Assembly: GCF_010993705.1 (NCBI RefSeq) | Contig: NZ_WOFO01000001.1 | Coordinates: forward strand, 1,020,132 to 1,084,131 | Length of the DNA: 64,000 bases | Direction of reading: 5' to 3' | Source: Cyclobacterium sp. SYSU L10401 | GTDB taxonomy: Bacteria > Bacteroidota > Bacteroidia > Cytophagales > Cyclobacteriaceae | The notes under the pieces: model-generated | The model's database searches: none | Told to the model about the DNA's origin: nothing | What the model saw: the letters and a program-made list of their open reading frames with translations, nothing else | Position numbers and translations under genes: made by a program | Part shown: positions 18,289 to 27,277 of the stretch, piece by piece | Layout of the letters: every line of letters starts with the position of its first letter | Numbering within the stretch: position 1 is the first letter of the stretch

Positions 18289-19772
18289 AATTCCTGTCGA
18301 AATGAGGAGGAAATCTCATACTTATTCTGAATGATCTTCTCAGCAATAGAAGCAGATATGCGGCGAAATACCAGAATCCCAAAAGATCCGGCTATGCTCA
18401 TGGCCAACAATCCTGCGTAATCGCCAAATAAATAGGCAAATGGTAGAAATACAGCGTATGGTGCAGCTATCAGCGGAATAAACATGAGAAACTGGGATAT
18501 TCCCATCCCTTCATAATTGAACATAGAACCTTTATTCAGGTCCATTGGTTTGGGTTTCCATAGCGCCAGGTAAATGACCAGGTGCATCGTTACCCCAATA
18601 TTGAATAAAAAGGTGGCCAGGTGGATCAGCAAAACATCCCAGCCAAAATAGACATAAGGTACTGAGAGTATGAAACACAGTAGGGAAATACCTGTAAATA
18701 ACAGGTACTTTCCCCTGACCAGGGCTTTCAATCCATTTTTTTGGTGAACATAGAAATCAAAAGCAGGGGAATTCCAACTCAAAAAAAGTTGTCCGTATTG
18801 CAACATAAAAATGCCGGTGATAAAAGTTCCTACAAAGATGAATTCATAACTAAAGCCGGATGTGGTCTGATAGGCCGGGTTGTTGTAAAAGATCAGGCCG
18901 TACAGTAGGAAGATCAGGCATAACATCAGATAGGTTCGGCTTTTTTTATGCCGGATAATCAGTTTCCATTCCAAATTGGCCATTTCCCCGGCAAGTCCGA
19001 ATTTTGACAAAAACCCCAGGTTTTTATTGGCAAACTGCAGGTGCTCCCCTTCACTGAGTTCCTCCAAATAGGCATTTTGGCGGTAGAATGCAAAGCAAAG
19101 AAAATAGCTGAGGATCAACACTGTCAAAAGCAGAAAAATGGGTACCGGGCTTTCAAGGGCAAAGGTAAAAACGGGCTCAAAGAAAGCCCCCATATCATAA
19201 ATACCGAGATAATTGGCTCCAAGGCTAATCAGCAGCGTAGTGAAAACGGCTATAGTTCCTGTCATGCTGTCTTCAAACCGTTGCTTGAACCAAAGGATAA
19301 ACCAGTGTATGGACCAGCTGGTAAGTACTACCGCTGTCAACCAAATTCCGGCAGGAAATGTCCCATACAAGGGCTGAATCTCGAGAAATGCAAAAGGGCC
19401 GAAAACAAGTAATGAGATGATATTTAAAGGGGATATAAAACTACTTCCAAGTAGGAAATGAATGATCCTCGATTTGGAGAGGGGCAGGTGCAGAAAGCTG
19501 CCGAGGCTGATGACGGGTAATTGCTGTATGAAGTACCGGTATATGAGCTCTAAAAGGAAAAAATAAAGCAGGCAACTGTTGATGAATACCACAGCATCGT
19601 CTTTTCCCAGGACATCTTTGACCAGTTTATTCAATACCAGGCCAAATAGAAAAAGATAACCCAATAGAAAAATACCGATAAAAAACACGAAAATCCCAAT
19701 AGCGAGGCTTCTGGCAAAGGAAGTACTCCTTACCCTTTTTAATATTTCCAGTTTTATCAGGTTTTTCACCAT
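18285..19772 (-). CDS. ABC-type membrane protein, DUF5687-like
   Basis: This 495-residue polytopic protein has about 11-12 predicted hydrophobic segments and starts with the charged NLIKLEILKRVRSTSFARS. It matches my recollection of the DUF5687 family, permease-like subunits confined largely to Bacteroidota and encoded next to an ABC ATPase. It overlaps the ATPase gene by four bases, which supports a shared complex. No solute-binding protein is nearby, consistent with an exporter. It is divergent from the GNAT gene, with a cluster of TGTTAA words between them. Confidence 0.78.
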   Translation of the reverse strand: MVKNLIKLEILKRVRSTSFARSLAIGIFVFFIGIFLLGYLFLFGLVLNKLVKDVLGKDDAVVFINSCLLYFFLLELIYRYFIQQLPVISLGSFLHLPLSKSRIIHFLLGSSFISPLNIISLLVFGPFAFLEIQPLYGTFPAGIWLTAVVLTSWSIHWFILWFKQRFEDSMTGTIAVFTTLLISLGANYLGIYDMGAFFEPVFTFALESPVPIFLLLTVLILSYFLCFAFYRQNAYLEELSEGEHLQFANKNLGFLSKFGLAGEMANLEWKLIIRHKKSRTYLMLCLIFLLYGLIFYNNPAYQTTSGFSYEFIFVGTFITGIFMLQYGQLFLSWNSPAFDFYVHQKNGLKALVRGKYLLFTGISLLCFILSVPYVYFGWDVLLIHLATFLFNIGVTMHLVIYLALWKPKPMDLNKGSMFNYEGMGISQFLMFIPLIAAPYAVFLPFAYLFGDYAGLLAMSIAGSFGILVFRRISASIAEKIIQNKYEISSSFRQEL

Positions 19773-19840
19773 TTAGTTATTGGGTTTTACTGTCGCCTAT
19801 TCCAAACGAATCAAAATACAATTTCTAAAATATAAAAAAT

Positions 19841-19878
19841 TTAACAACTGCTGTTAAATATTTCCTGTTAACTGTTAA
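19841..19878. promoter_or_regulatory. Cluster of TGTTAA words between divergent genes
   Basis: TTAACA at 19841 and TGTTAA at 19852, 19866 and 19873 form an inverted pair plus a direct pair, and CTGTTAAATATT occurs twice. They sit 32-70 bases before the GNAT start and 69 bases or more from the divergent permease start. This looks like a multi-site operator. Confidence 0.4.
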
Positions 19879-19909
19879 ATATTACATCTTTGGAAGAATA
19901 CTCAAGCCT

Positions 19910-20770
19910 ATGGATTCAGAAATTTTCTTAAGTAACATGCAGCAAGAAGACCTGGTGGCTGCCATGGATTTAAAGACAGCTGAAGGTTGGAATCAAACAC
20001 AGGCGGATTGGGAGTTGTTCCTGACCCAGCATCCCCGCCTTTGTCTGGTGGCCAAGGCAGAAGAAAAAACAGTGGGTACGGTGACGGCCTTTGTGTATGA
20101 AGGTAAATTGGCCTGGATTGGGATGATGCTTGTGAATCCCCGGTTCCGGAGGAAGGGGATCAGTAACCGGTTGATGCTTGAACTGATGGACAGGTTGAGT
20201 TTCTGCCCTACCATCAAATTGGATGCTACGCCTGCAGGACAATTTGTATATGAGAAATTAGGTTTCAAGAAGGAGTATTCTCTTTTCAGATGGATCAGAA
20301 AACCAGTTTCTTTGCTGCCCAATAACGACCTTTCCCCGTCGGTTTTCAAATTGGGTATTTTAGAGCTCAGGGATTTAATGGAGCTTGATGCGCAGGTATT
20401 TGGTGCCAACAGGGAATTGGTGCTCCGGCATATCTGGCATTCTTTGCCCGGGGGAGCATTCGTATGCAGGGAGCAGGGTGGGGTAAAAGGCTTCCTGTTG
20501 TGCCGAAAAGGTAGTCGGTATATACAACTGGGTCCAATGGTAGCAGAAAATGACACCATAGCTAAGGCCCTTCTCCACCAGGCCCTGATGCAGTTGGGTG
20601 AAAAGGAAGTGGTATTGGACATGGCCGCTAACCGCAGCGAAATGAAAACCTGGCTGGAGCAACAAGGCTTTGAAATGCAAAGAGAGCTGATCAGAATGTA
20701 TTTGCATACCAATGCCTGCGCAGGCATTCCGGAAAAATATTATCTTATGGCAGGGCCTGAACTGGGATGA
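19910..20770 (+). CDS. Tandem-domain GNAT acetyltransferase
   Basis: The 286-residue protein has an N-terminal GNAT domain (about 5-130) with the acetyl-CoA loop NPRFRRKGISNRLML. A second, GNAT-like domain (about 140-280) has a weaker fold signature, an arrangement common in the Acetyltransf_18-type proteins. It probably acetylates a small molecule or peptide amine in the cytosol; the substrate is not evident. It is monocistronic between the divergent ABC genes and dnaX. Confidence 0.82.
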   Translation: MDSEIFLSNMQQEDLVAAMDLKTAEGWNQTQADWELFLTQHPRLCLVAKAEEKTVGTVTAFVYEGKLAWIGMMLVNPRFRRKGISNRLMLELMDRLSFCPTIKLDATPAGQFVYEKLGFKKEYSLFRWIRKPVSLLPNNDLSPSVFKLGILELRDLMELDAQVFGANRELVLRHIWHSLPGGAFVCREQGGVKGFLLCRKGSRYIQLGPMVAENDTIAKALLHQALMQLGEKEVVLDMAANRSEMKTWLEQQGFEMQRELIRMYLHTNACAGIPEKYYLMAGPELG

Positions 20771-20912
20771 GGTTTGCAGCCAGGATAGTTTTTGGATTTT
20801 TTTGGCGCACACTTTATTTTAAATGACAAATTTTCAGTGCCTTAACTTTTGGTAAGGGGTAAAAAGGAAAGATGAGGAGATTTAAGTTCAATTAATTTTA
20901 TAAATTGCGGTG

Positions 20913-22058
20913 ATGGAAAATTTTGTTGTTTCTGCCAGAAAATACAGGCCCTCCGACTTTAAAAGTGTGGTAGGGCAAGGTCATATTACCACTACCCTGA
21001 AAAATGCCATAAAAAACAACCACCTGGCACAGGCTTTTTTATTTTGTGGCCCGAGAGGAGTAGGTAAGACCACATGTGCCAGAATTCTGGCCAAAACCAT
21101 CAACTGTGAATCCAGGCAGGATACTGGAGAAGCCTGCAATTCATGCAGCTCATGCGAGGCATTTAATTCCAACAGTTCCTTTAATGTACATGAACTGGAC
21201 GCTGCATCTAACAATACAGTGGAGGAGATTCGTAACCTGGTGGAGCAGGTGAGGTATGTGCCTCAGAAAGGGAAATACAAAGTGTATATCATAGATGAGG
21301 TTCACATGCTCACTACTTCCGCTTTCAATGCTTTTTTGAAAACGCTGGAGGAACCCCCCAAACATGCTGTTTTTATCCTGGCCACTACCGAAAAACACAA
21401 AATCCTTCCTACGATTCTTTCCAGGTGTCAAATATTTGACTTCAACAGGATTCAAATTCAGGACATCAGCCAGCACCTGGCTTATATTGCCAAAGAAGAG
21501 GAAATCGATTATGAAGAAGAGGCCCTTAGGCTGATAGCCACGAAAGCTGACGGGGCACTCAGAGATGCCTTATCCATTTTTGACCTGATTGTTACTTTTT
21601 CTGCCGGCAATAAGGTTACCTATCAGGAAACCATCAACAACCTTCATATACTGGATTACGACTATTATTTTCAAGTAACGGAAGTCTTGCTGGAGGAAAG
21701 CATTTCCAGGGCCCTGTTGATTTTTGATGAAATTTTGAAAAAAGGATTTGACGGGCATAATTTTTTGATCGGATTGAGCGAGCATTTCCGGGAATTGATG
21801 GTTTGTAAAGACCCGGATACGGTTCAATTGCTTCAGGTTTCGGAGGCGGTAAAAAGTCGCTATACTACCCAGGCCGCCAAAGCACCGCTTTCTTTTCTTT
21901 TATCGGCCCTGAATATTTGTAATCAGGCAGACATGGCTTACAAAAGCAGTAAGAACCAACGGCTACATGTAGAACTGGTTTTGATGAAACTGGCGAAATT
22001 GCCCCACGCAATCAATCTTGCGGCTGTATCTGAGGCAGATCCAAAAAAAAAAGTATAG
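20913..22058 (+). CDS. dnaX: DNA polymerase III gamma subunit (zero-frame product of dnaX)
   Basis: DnaX is the clamp-loader ATPase. The zero-frame product has 381 residues: Walker A GPRGVGKTT at about 46-54, a zinc knuckle (CES...CNSCSSC), Walker B VYIIDEVHML, the sensor motif ILSRCQIF and the domain III helices. The ATG at 20913 gives the usual start MENFVVSARKYRP; a GTG lies one codon earlier. Reading ends at TAG just after CCA-AAA-AAA-AAA-GTA, a run of ten A (22043-22052). The length corresponds to a gamma form lacking the polymerase-binding C-terminus; the missing part lies downstream in the -1 frame. Confidence 0.95.
   Translation: MENFVVSARKYRPSDFKSVVGQGHITTTLKNAIKNNHLAQAFLFCGPRGVGKTTCARILAKTINCESRQDTGEACNSCSSCEAFNSNSSFNVHELDAASNNTVEEIRNLVEQVRYVPQKGKYKVYIIDEVHMLTTSAFNAFLKTLEEPPKHAVFILATTEKHKILPTILSRCQIFDFNRIQIQDISQHLAYIAKEEEIDYEEEALRLIATKADGALRDALSIFDLIVTFSAGNKVTYQETINNLHILDYDYYFQVTEVLLEESISRALLIFDEILKKGFDGHNFLIGLSEHFRELMVCKDPDTVQLLQVSEAVKSRYTTQAAKAPLSFLLSALNICNQADMAYKSSKNQRLHVELVLMKLAKLPHAINLAAVSEADPKKKV
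22043..22052 (+). promoter_or_regulatory. A10 slippery run, candidate -1 frameshift or transcriptional slippage site
   Basis: Ten consecutive A immediately precede the dnaX stop codon. A -1 ribosomal shift, or one extra A added by RNA polymerase, enters a frame that stays open to 22639. Thermus thermophilus dnaX uses a similar A9 run. A weak ACCTACC/GGTAAGGT pairing lies downstream, but no strong stimulatory hairpin is obvious. Confidence 0.75.
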
Positions 22059-22639
22059 CTAATGAAGACAAAAATCCTGGACAAGACCTACCCCCGCCCC
22101 CAACCGGACCTGGTAAGGTAAGAGAAGGATCGACTGTAAAAAAGACCATTTCCATACCCGCCAGTCTGACCGATGTCAGAAATCAAATGAAAGCCAGACC
22201 GGTAGATAAACCGGTCGGGGAGGAAGAAAAAAAGCAGGCACCACCCAAAGAAACAGGCGGCCAACCTCAGGAGGCACTCACGGAGCAGGGTGTAAAGGAC
22301 ATGCTGGAGGAGGTAAAGATGGCTTTCAGTGAAGACCACAAAAACATGGAAATGGCCCTGTTGAAACAACCCTTTGAAGTCAGGGACTATCAGCTGGTAT
22401 TTTTTCTAAGTAAGGGGCTTCAGGAGGATTTGTTTTCCAAACTCAAACCTGAACTCACCGGTATCCTGCGCAGAAAATTTAACAACCCCGAATTGGAAGT
22501 AAGTTTTGAGGTCAGGGAAGAGGCCATTGATCCCTCAAAAAACCTGTATACATCCAGTGAGAAGTTGGGATTCCTTTTAAAAAAATCACCCGCCTTGAAA
22601 GAACTTAAAAACCGTTTTGGCCTGGAAACAGATTTTTAG
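22053..22639 (+). CDS. dnaX: DnaX tau-specific C-terminal region (-1 frame)
   Basis: The -1 frame is open without a stop from the A10 run to TAG at 22639, giving a total tau of about 575 residues from 20913. It reads SIANEDKNPGQDLPPPPTG, a proline-rich linker, then a basic segment and a folded C-terminal region ending KNRFGLETDF. This end is typical of the tau domains that contact DNA polymerase III alpha and DnaB. An internal ATG at 22187 is unlikely to be a true start. A sequencing error in the homopolymer would give the same picture. The end overlaps the convergent DUF3078 gene by four bases. Confidence 0.82.
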
Positions 22640-23619
22640 AAGTCCAGCCCGATTCCAAAATTAATGAGGTTTTGTAGCTGTATGGCCCGGGAAGAGCTGC
22701 CGTCATCCTGTTCAATAAAAACACTTTCGTCGTAAATCAGGATGGTTTCAATTCTGGTAGTAATGTACCTGTTTACCTTCAGGCTGATGACGGAATTGAA
22801 ATTGACTACCATGTTTCCGAGTTTTTCATAATTTGAAAAGAGATTGAGATCTGTTTTCCACCGGATGTTTTCCATTACCTGAATGTCAGCTGTAGTGCCC
22901 ATAGAGACACCAGCCTCAGGCCTTACTTTTTCTCCCGGGATTACACCAAAAGCGCCTACCCGGCTGAGGGAATCATCCAGAACAATGGTAAACCTACCAG
23001 TAAATGGAGAGATAATGGTTGAAAATTTTCCATCGTTTTCTAAGGAGGTTTGGTAATTTAAACCGGTAGAGGATTGTATATAGCCCGGACTTAGAAAGTC
23101 TGAGATCCTGTTGCGACTGTCTCTTTCTGCGCCGGAGGGCCGGAAATACCTGTAACCTTCCAGGAGTTGGGTCCGGGCATCAATTTGAGTGGACAAGTAA
23201 ACTTTCTCACTCAACTGTCTCCCGTATTTACTTGAAAAATTAAAGTTGTCATTTGATTTCCGCGTGGGATAGGCCCTTCCCGTTTGTCGGTTTATTCCAT
23301 AGTTAATGGAAAGTTTCGTGTCCCAGATGATATTTTCTTTTTCGTAATTGGCAAAAAGCTGAACACCTGTATTCAGGGCAAAAGAGCTCGCTCCTCCTGC
23401 TGCCCAGTTACTTAAGCTTACCTGTTGCAGACTGAAATTAAAATTCCCGCCTTTTTTCCAATATATGGGAGGCGCTTCGGTGGTAAAAATCAAAGAATCG
23501 CCTTGCATTACCAGTGTATCTCCGCCAATGATGACCGTATCAGCCTTGGAAATATCCTGAGAAAATCCGGTTTTGGTAACCACAAATAAAATCAAAAAGA
23601 AAATAATCCTACCGGGCAT
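22636..23619 (-). CDS. DUF3078 outer-membrane beta-barrel protein
   Basis: The 327-residue protein has a signal peptide (about 1-20, ending GFSQ) and the DUF3078 core, with NFSLQQVSLSNWAAGGASSFAL and FSSKYGRQLSEKVYLSTQID. Alternating hydrophobic strands and a C-terminal aromatic (GIGLDF) indicate an outer-membrane barrel. The family's function is unknown. A -7 box lies about 20 bases before the ATG. It converges with dnaX, overlapping by four bases. Confidence 0.88.
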   Translation of the reverse strand: MPGRIIFFLILFVVTKTGFSQDISKADTVIIGGDTLVMQGDSLIFTTEAPPIYWKKGGNFNFSLQQVSLSNWAAGGASSFALNTGVQLFANYEKENIIWDTKLSINYGINRQTGRAYPTRKSNDNFNFSSKYGRQLSEKVYLSTQIDARTQLLEGYRYFRPSGAERDSRNRISDFLSPGYIQSSTGLNYQTSLENDGKFSTIISPFTGRFTIVLDDSLSRVGAFGVIPGEKVRPEAGVSMGTTADIQVMENIRWKTDLNLFSNYEKLGNMVVNFNSVISLKVNRYITTRIETILIYDESVFIEQDDGSSSRAIQLQNLINFGIGLDF

Positions 23620-23639
23620 GTTTGTCTTTAGCTTTGGGG

Positions 23640-23647
23640 CAAATATA
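23640..23647 (-). promoter_or_regulatory. -7 promoter box of the DUF3078 gene
   Basis: On the minus strand this reads TATATTTG, matching TAnnTTTG, 20 bases upstream of the start codon. The -33 element is not clear. Confidence 0.5.
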
Positions 23648-23663
23648 CAGTCAATTCGTTTAT

Positions 23664-25241
23664 TTATTTTCTGATTTCAAGTTTTTGTCCTACTGAAAGG
23701 AGGTTGTCAGGTCCGATATTGTTCCAGTCTTTTAGCTCCTTGACAGAGACGCCATATTTATTGGAAATGGCATAGAGCGTGTCTCCGGGCTGGACCTGAT
23801 GATAAAGTGGATCCACCTTTTTTTTCTCCTCCCTGTTTTCCCTGACCAGAATGTCTTTGGTCCCGGATTTTTCAGGCGTATTGATTTCCTGTTTTTCAAT
23901 ACTGATAGAAGGCGCCTGTTGTTTGGGTTTGGCGGGGATCAATTTTACCCTTGCAACCGGTTCATTTCTTTTGTAGTATTTTCTCAGACGCAGGACCATT
24001 CCCGGAAGGAGTTGTTTGTCTTTATAAATGCGGTTTTTGGCCATAAGGGAGTGCAGGCGGATTCCATATAGTTGTGCTATGCCCCAAAGTGATTCACCAG
24101 GTTGTACGACATGTTCCTCTTCCTCTGCCTTGCCTTTTTTTCTCCGGGTATAATAATACTTGCCACTTTGTACCGGATCAGCCGGTTTCAGGTCGTTTGA
24201 CCGCCTCAATTTTCTCACACTGATATTGGCCTGTTGAGCCACCTGGCTTTGATTGTTGCCGGATGCCAATATTCCTCTGACACCATTGATTCGAATCTGG
24301 TCGGGTTGTCTGGCTTTATTGATATTCCCCTCTACCCGGGGGTAGCCCAGGGCATTTTTTTTAAGTGGTGATAATCCCTCATCAGTTGCTACGGGAGCAT
24401 TACTGGCCAGGACGGGCCTTTCAGGAACAATCCCCTGGAGGATGTAGGTAACGACATAGGTCCGGTCTCCGGGTATCTTGCCCCTGATTGCCCATTTGTT
24501 ATACTCCTTCAGGTGGTTTTCACTCACTCCCAGAATTTTTGATACAGTTTTCAGGTCTGTAGGTCCTGTTACAGGATACTCATGTAGGTATTCCCCATTA
24601 CTCACCAATTGGTTAACCTGTTGTTCGTAAGCAATTTTGTGGGCCAGGAATTTTTTCAGGTACCAGTAGGTCGATCGGTCTATGTCCATGGTTTGCTGCC
24701 CTCTGTACCTGTCCTTGTAGTAGTTTCTGGCACCGCCCAGACCCATTTGGTAGGAGACCAGTGTGATGGCCCAGTTGTCGAGGTAACTTTGGTGCTTTTT
24801 GAGGTAGGTTGCTGCACCCCTGGTGGCGGAAACGATACTTTTCCTTTCGTCAATCTCCTGGTCTACCCGGAGGTTAACTTCTTCAGCAGTAGCTTTTTTA
24901 AATTGCCAGAAACCAACAGCATTTGACGTGGAGACGGCATCCGAAATCAGGCTGCTTTCCTGAATGACCAGAAATTTAAAATCCTCCGGCACGCCTTCTT
25001 CCCGCAAGACACGCTCCACAACAGGAAGGTAGAGGTTAATCCTGTCCAATTTGACCTGAAAATGGGTATTGCTCCTGTATTGGGCAGCTACATCTTCCTG
25101 TATTTCCTTTTGGGCAGCAGCATTGAGGCGTAGGGTCATGCCTGCAAAATAAATGGTTTTGGGCACCTGAGGCACCTGACCTGATACAGCAGACAAACTT
25201 AATAGTAAAACAACTAAACTGCTTATGGTTATTCTGATCAT
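23664..25241 (-). CDS. MltD-like lytic transglycosylase with two LysM domains
   Basis: This enzyme cleaves peptidoglycan glycan strands in the periplasm. The 525-residue protein has a signal peptide (about 1-21) and an SLT domain (about 65-230): catalytic E95 in VIQESSL, NAVGFWQF, and SYQMGLGG. Basic linkers separate two LysM domains, one around HVVQPGESLWGIAQLYGI and one at the C-terminus with YHQVQPGDTLYAISNKYGV. LysM repeats bind glycan strands. It follows the O-methyltransferase gene by six bases and is probably the third gene of an M16-methyltransferase-transglycosylase operon. Confidence 0.92.
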   Translation of the reverse strand: MIRITISSLVVLLLSLSAVSGQVPQVPKTIYFAGMTLRLNAAAQKEIQEDVAAQYRSNTHFQVKLDRINLYLPVVERVLREEGVPEDFKFLVIQESSLISDAVSTSNAVGFWQFKKATAEEVNLRVDQEIDERKSIVSATRGAATYLKKHQSYLDNWAITLVSYQMGLGGARNYYKDRYRGQQTMDIDRSTYWYLKKFLAHKIAYEQQVNQLVSNGEYLHEYPVTGPTDLKTVSKILGVSENHLKEYNKWAIRGKIPGDRTYVVTYILQGIVPERPVLASNAPVATDEGLSPLKKNALGYPRVEGNINKARQPDQIRINGVRGILASGNNQSQVAQQANISVRKLRRSNDLKPADPVQSGKYYYTRRKKGKAEEEEHVVQPGESLWGIAQLYGIRLHSLMAKNRIYKDKQLLPGMVLRLRKYYKRNEPVARVKLIPAKPKQQAPSISIEKQEINTPEKSGTKDILVRENREEKKKVDPLYHQVQPGDTLYAISNKYGVSVKELKDWNNIGPDNLLSVGQKLEIRK

Positions 25242-25247
25242 TTTTGC

Positions 25248-25886
25248 TTACAGCTTTCTTGCCAACATGATACCATCTCTGATCGGCAAAACAATATTTT
25301 CTACCCTTGGATCTGCCTGGACTTTTTCATTAAATGCCAATATGGCAGCCGTATCTTTGTCCAGTTTTTTACGGTTTTGGGCCAGCACTTTTCCAGACCA
25401 GAGGATATTATCGGCAAGGATCAATCCACCCGGCGCCATATCCTGAACGACAAGATCGTAATAATTGACATAGTTTCGCTTGTCTGCGTCAATAAAAACG
25501 AAATCAAAAGGCTGCTTAAACGCTGGCAGTAACTCCAGGGCATTCCCTATGCGGTAATCTATTTTAGCAGCCAATCCTGACCTGGAAAAAAAGCCCCTGA
25601 CCATGGTTTCCAACTCTTTGTTAATGTCCAGGCTTACGATTTCCCCCTCTTCTCCAAGACCTCTTGCCATGCAAATGGTAGCATATCCGGTAAAAGTACC
25701 AATTTCCAATACCCGCTTGGCACCACTTAACCTGACCAGCATTTCCAGTAATTTACCTTGCAGGGGACCTGAAAGCATACGGGGTTTGAGTACTTTCAAA
25801 TGTGTTTGCCGGCTGATATGGGCCAGCAATTCATCTTCCTGAGTACTATGTTGGAGACAGTAAGCAAATAATTCTTCACCGATCAT
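25248..25886 (-). CDS. Class I SAM-dependent O-methyltransferase
   Basis: The 212-residue protein matches the catechol/caffeoyl-CoA O-methyltransferase-like family. The SAM site is RVLEIGTFTGYATICMARGL (about 58-77), followed by IVSLDINKE and FVFIDADKRNYVNYYDL, whose Asp residues typically bind the divalent metal, and GGLILADNILWSG. It overlaps the upstream M16 peptidase gene by one base (TAATG) and precedes the transglycosylase by six bases. The substrate is unknown. Confidence 0.92.
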   Translation of the reverse strand: MIGEELFAYCLQHSTQEDELLAHISRQTHLKVLKPRMLSGPLQGKLLEMLVRLSGAKRVLEIGTFTGYATICMARGLGEEGEIVSLDINKELETMVRGFFSRSGLAAKIDYRIGNALELLPAFKQPFDFVFIDADKRNYVNYYDLVVQDMAPGGLILADNILWSGKVLAQNRKKLDKDTAAILAFNEKVQADPRVENIVLPIRDGIMLARKL

Positions 25887-27118
25887 TATCCTTTGGGTAA
25901 ATAAGTGAGAAAGCTGAATTTTTCATCATCATAAACCTCGTTAGCCAGGTCTTGCAGGTCTTCTGCCGTGCAGGAACGGATTTTGGAAAATATATCCTCC
26001 AACGATTCAATCCTGCCTTTATCCAGCAGGCTTTTGCCGTATACCAGCATCAAACCTGAATAATTCTCCTCTGCCATGGCCATTTGCCCAATGGTTTGTT
26101 CCTTTCCCATGTGCAACTGCATGGTGCCCAACTTTTTTTCGCGGATTTTTTTGATTTCCCTGAGCACGATTCTTTTTGCCTTGGCAGCAGTTTTTTCTTC
26201 GGTCCCATAATAAATACCTATGAAACCCGTATCAGTAAAGGCCTGATAGATGGATTCTATGCTGTACACCAGCCCATGTTTTTCCCTCAGGGCCATGTTG
26301 AGTCTGGAATTCATGCTCGGTCCCCCCAGGATATTATTCAGCAGGTAAAGCTGAAAACGCCTGTCATCTTTGATGGATAGAGCTGGTTTGCCTATGGCAC
26401 AATGGGTTTGGGTCAGTTCCTTGTAGTAGATGTTGGTTTTGGGTTGGTAGCCATTGGTGGATTGTCTTACCGCAAGACTTTGCTTCGCAGGGATAGCTTC
26501 CAGTAATGGTTCGAGCCTTTTCAGGGCCTTTTTAAAGCTGATATTGCCAACCACCGAACAAACAATCCTGGAGGTGTCCATGTGCTTTTGTATAAACTGT
26601 ATAAAATCCTCCTGGCTGAAACTGCCCACAGTTTCTTCCGTGCCCAGGATGTTATACCCCAGGGAATGGTCTGGATACAAAAGGGCATCAAATTCATCCT
26701 GTAATGAATCTTCAGGAGAATCCCTGTACATGGCCATTTCTTCCAAAATGACCTGCCTTTCTTTGTCTATTTGCTTTGGGGGAAAAATACTATGGAAAGT
26801 AATGTCACAAAGCAGGTCAGCCGCCTTATCCCAGTGCTGCTGGAGTACCGTTGCGTAAAAGCAGATTTTTTCCTTAGTGGTGTAGGCATTCAACTCGCCT
26901 CCTACGGAATCCAACCGATTGATGATGTGAAAGGCTTTTCTTTTTTCAGTGCCCTTGAATGCCATGTGTTCCCAAAAATGGGCCAATCCCTGCTGGGAAT
27001 ACAATTCATCCCTGCTGCCAATATCCAGCACAAATCCACAGTGCACCAACCTGGTACTATTGACCTCCTGATGAACGATTCTGATCCCGTTTTTTAATTC
27101 CTTGATTTGGTATGCCAT
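25886..27118 (-). CDS. M16 family zinc metallopeptidase
   Basis: This is an insulinase-type peptidase of 410 residues. The inverted zinc motif HFWEH is at residues 47-51, with a downstream GGELNAYTTKE region and the C-terminal M16 domain. The start MAYQIKELKNGIRIVH is chosen over an open frame that runs 39 codons further upstream, because a -7 box (27137-27144) lies within that extension 18 bases before this ATG. There is no signal peptide. It heads an operon with the O-methyltransferase and lytic transglycosylase. The lone single-chain form resembles processing-peptidase-type bacterial M16B. Confidence 0.92.
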   Translation of the reverse strand: MAYQIKELKNGIRIVHQEVNSTRLVHCGFVLDIGSRDELYSQQGLAHFWEHMAFKGTEKRKAFHIINRLDSVGGELNAYTTKEKICFYATVLQQHWDKAADLLCDITFHSIFPPKQIDKERQVILEEMAMYRDSPEDSLQDEFDALLYPDHSLGYNILGTEETVGSFSQEDFIQFIQKHMDTSRIVCSVVGNISFKKALKRLEPLLEAIPAKQSLAVRQSTNGYQPKTNIYYKELTQTHCAIGKPALSIKDDRRFQLYLLNNILGGPSMNSRLNMALREKHGLVYSIESIYQAFTDTGFIGIYYGTEEKTAAKAKRIVLREIKKIREKKLGTMQLHMGKEQTIGQMAMAEENYSGLMLVYGKSLLDKGRIESLEDIFSKIRSCTAEDLQDLANEVYDDEKFSFLTYLPKG

Positions 27119-27136
27119 GAGACGCTTTTCAAAGCA

Positions 27137-27144
27137 CAAAAATA
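27137..27144 (-). promoter_or_regulatory. -7 promoter box of the M16 peptidase operon
   Basis: On the minus strand this reads TATTTTTG, matching TAnnTTTG, 18 bases before the ATG at 27118. It lies inside the longer upstream reading frame and therefore decides the start. Confidence 0.55.
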
Positions 27145-27277
27145 AGAGCAAATATTGGGAAAGAAACCGGTAGGCCGAAAAAATGGATGCCCGTAGGTAT
27201 TGGTGACATTGGCAGTTTGGCCACAAAATCATCAAACCCCCATTAGTTGACCGGATAGTGTCAGTTTCTCCCTAAAC

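Noticed and set aside
19993-20727. 244-codon frame antisense to the GNAT gene
   Set aside because: Composition is shadow-like and the GNAT product is clearly the real one.
27119-27235. N-terminal 39-residue extension of the M16 peptidase
   Set aside because: Contains the promoter -7 box and lacks family similarity; ATG 27118 gives the standard start.
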